Of a stretch of 64,000 nucleotides of DNA, positions 62,266 through 64,000 are shown in pieces; the first letter of the stretch is position 1; each line of letters starts with the position of its first letter. This DNA comes from Gemmatimonadota bacterium. GTDB taxonomy: Bacteria; JBHIER01; G020348925. Position numbers and translations under genes: made by a program. The stretch covers positions 3,473,737 to 3,537,736 of the forward strand of contig CP070758.1 in NCBI GenBank assembly GCA_020348925.1, written 5' to 3'. The notes under the pieces were generated by a model. It was not told where the DNA came from and did not search any database. It worked only from the letters and a program-made list of their open reading frames with translations.

Positions 62266-64000
62266 TTACTTCATCAACACCATCTTGTTTGTGGCGGTGA
62301 ATTCACCGGCAACAATTCTGTAGAAGTAGACGCCACTGGGCACATCGGAGGCATTCCAGGTGACACGGTGATACCCCGAATTCTGCATTTCATTCACCAG
62401 GGTGGCGATCCGTTGACCGACGATGTTGAAGATTTCCAATGTCACGTTGGCGTTCACGGGCAGGGTGTAGTGAATCTCCGTCTCAGGGTTGAAAGGGTTC
62501 GGAGAGTTCGAAACACTGAACACCTGCGGCACCATAAGTGTGACCGCACCACCGGTTCCAAAAACGGGGCCGCTCTCGCATGCCATGGTCACATTGTTGG
62601 AACCAGGATCGTACGTATAGGACGCATGCGTCACGTCGGTCACCTCGAAACACCATTCACCCGAGGGTTTCTTCATCCCGGCAGTTTCGAAAGAGACCGT
62701 GCCGTCTCCAACGGTCACGTCACTGTAATCGCCTCCAGTGGGGCCGGTGGCGGTCACGGACACCGTGGCACCGGAAACCGGGTTATTGAGGTTGTCATAA
62801 ATGGTGACTGTGCAGGTACCAATGTAGTTCGGGCCGACCTTTGCACGACCAACGACCATGTCATAAACATGCACGGTAATGCCAACATCTGTGACGTTGA
62901 TGTAGTCAACCTTCGTTTCGGAATCTGTACCGTATGAATTGGTAACCGTTAACGTGACAGTGTACTTTCCCACAGCCGTATATTCGTAAACGGGATCTTG
63001 CGCCGTTGAGGTTCCACCGTCACCAAATGTCCAGTCCCATGTGTCAGGGTTTCCTAAGGAGAGATCCGTAAAATTGACCGTGAGCGGAACTGGTCCGGAT
63101 GAGGGTGAAGCGCTGAATTCGGCTACCGGCGGGGCCGGTTGGCTTTCATATTCGATATACATGTCGTCGATATACACCGGATCCAGGGAGGTATAGTCCC
63201 AGGAACGGTTGGTATCAGTGACACGGATATAGACGATTCCGTTGACACCGCCCGGGAGGTCGGCGGAGTACACCTGTTCAGCCGCACTGGCGACAGTCAG
63301 CAGGGCGTTATAGGTAACATCATCGGTGGAATAGGCGAAGGTGAAATCATCGCCATCGCTGTTGTCCGGTCGATAAGCCTCCACATAAAAGGTGGCCGAT
63401 GTGGCGCTGCCGATATTGAAATTCCACTTGTGCTCGAGGTAGCTGTACCTCTTGCGGGGATGCCCTGTATATTCAACCTCAGTAATGACCTCGTAAACGT
63501 TATCACTGGTGTACGTGTCGGTGAAATTGCCCGTCACTGTGCCGATAACTGGAATATCGGACAAGGTGTAGGCTCTCATAGGTGGCTGCGGTTCGGTCAC
63601 ATCGATGTAATCAACTTTGGTGGCAATATCAGAGCCGCAGGCATTACTGGCGGTCAACGTCACTGTGTACTTCCCCTGGTTCTGGTACTCGTAGGTCGGA
63701 TGCTGCTCCGTCGAGGTGCCACCGTCACCGAAATCCCACGACCAGGTATCAGGATTGCCTGTTGACAGATCCGTGAAATTCACCGTCAGTGGTGCCTCGC
63801 CACCGGTCGGATTCCCTGTGAAGTCGGCAACAGGTGAAGCCTGAACGGTGACAAAGTCTATCTTCGTCTCGGTTGCGTTGCAGCCCTGTGAGCTGCTGCT
63901 GACCGTCAAGGGGACCGTGTAGATACCGGGTTCGTCAAAGGAGTAACTGGGATTCTGGGCAGTGGACGTACCGCCGTCGCCGAAGTCCCAGTCCCAGCCG
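62266..64000 (-). CDS. secreted PKD-repeat protein with FlgD-like tail (5' end outside window)
   Basis: The frame is open to the right edge, so the N-terminus is missing. At least three PKD domains are visible (WDWDFGDGGTSTAQNP at the edge, then PDTWSWDFGDGGTSTEQHPTYEYQNQGKYTVTLTAS and PDTWDWTFGDGGTSTAQDPVYEYTAVGKYTVTLTVT). A jellyroll-like insert with YSTDDVTYNALL and DPVYIDDMYIEY lies between the last two. An Ig-like domain (NPVSGATVSVTATGP) and the FlgD domain (SNSPNPFNPETEIHYTLP) end in NKMVLMK. PKD modules commonly accompany extracellular proteases and glycosidases, so the missing part may hold an enzyme. Confidence 0.85.
   Translation of the reverse strand, partial: GWDWDFGDGGTSTAQNPSYSFDEPGIYTVPLTVSSSSQGCNATETKIDFVTVQASPVADFTGNPTGGEAPLTVNFTDLSTGNPDTWSWDFGDGGTSTEQHPTYEYQNQGKYTVTLTASNACGSDIATKVDYIDVTEPQPPMRAYTLSDIPVIGTVTGNFTDTYTSDNVYEVITEVEYTGHPRKRYSYLEHKWNFNIGSATSATFYVEAYRPDNSDGDDFTFAYSTDDVTYNALLTVASAAEQVYSADLPGGVNGIVYIRVTDTNRSWDYTSLDPVYIDDMYIEYESQPAPPVAEFSASPSSGPVPLTVNFTDLSLGNPDTWDWTFGDGGTSTAQDPVYEYTAVGKYTVTLTVTNSYGTDSETKVDYINVTDVGITVHVYDMVVGRAKVGPNYIGTCTVTIYDNLNNPVSGATVSVTATGPTGGDYSDVTVGDGTVSFETAGMKKPSGEWCFEVTDVTHASYTYDPGSNNVTMACESGPVFGTGGAVTLMVPQVFSVSNSPNPFNPETEIHYTLPVNANVTLEIFNIVGQRIATLVNEMQNSGYHRVTWNASDVPSGVYFYRIVAGEFTATNKMVLMK

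Overview
This looks like a chromosomal segment of an uncultured, Gram-negative bacterium of the FCB-type candidate phyla (Zixibacteria, KSB1 or Latescibacteria-like). The phylum is an inference. It rests on many secreted proteins ending in a FlgD-Ig-like sorting domain with a basic -M-x-L-(K/R) tail, thrombospondin type 3 calcium repeats, type I dockerins, an LptF/LptG pair, a BamD-like lipoprotein and two PorV/TraF-like outer-membrane proteins. No tRNA, rRNA or CRISPR array was seen.

Positions 1-11,200: the tail of a LamG/TSP3/dockerin protein, then a secreted peptidylarginine/agmatine deiminase-like enzyme with a dockerin. Next come an archaeal-type phosphoglycerate mutase with a coupled unknown gene, and a forward cluster of envelope genes (DNRLRE lipoprotein, two outer-membrane proteins, BamD-like TPR lipoprotein, a second TPR lipoprotein) that also holds nadD. 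Positions 11,300-23,600 are mostly reverse-strand housekeeping: lptG, lptF, a four-PAS histidine kinase, a DHH phosphoesterase, an M50-CBS protease, an AmrS-like radical SAM enzyme, an IS110 remnant, agmatinase, a stand-alone GMP synthase ATP-PPase subunit and an AIM24-family protein.

Positions 23,700-34,200 concern peptide and amino-acid economy: a secreted HExxH peptidase, a secreted FlgD-tailed protein, glutamine synthetase, two sodium-coupled amino-acid transporters (one with a 51-residue MetS-type small subunit), and a vapBC module.

Positions 35,800-43,300 hold the most unusual region. Five tandem reverse-strand paralogues encode membrane-anchored proteins with C-terminal DUF1566 (C-type-lectin-like) domains. 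Their last ~45 codons vary almost only at first and second codon positions around adenine-poor invariant codons. Two truncated relics of the diversity-generating-retroelement (DGR) gene avd lie directly behind two of them, and an S23/Avd-like four-helix-bundle gene bounded by perfect 18-bp inverted repeats lies behind a third. No reverse transcriptase or template repeat was found, so this looks like a remote or relict DGR target array.

Positions 43,600-64,000 are a reverse-strand block of large secreted proteins: a PPC/dockerin protein, two subtilases, a 2,179-residue M14 carboxypeptidase carrying two cohesin-like domains and a dockerin, a frameshifted glucoamylase-like protein, and a PKD protein cut by the window edge. 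Most have strong hairpin terminators. Several have near-consensus TTGACA/TATAAT promoters with long leaders, and both subtilase leaders carry four copies of a GGGGGTGAT-like motif. Together the genes suggest a proteolytic heterotroph that digests protein outside the cell, possibly with cohesin-dockerin assembly, and imports the products with sodium-driven carriers.
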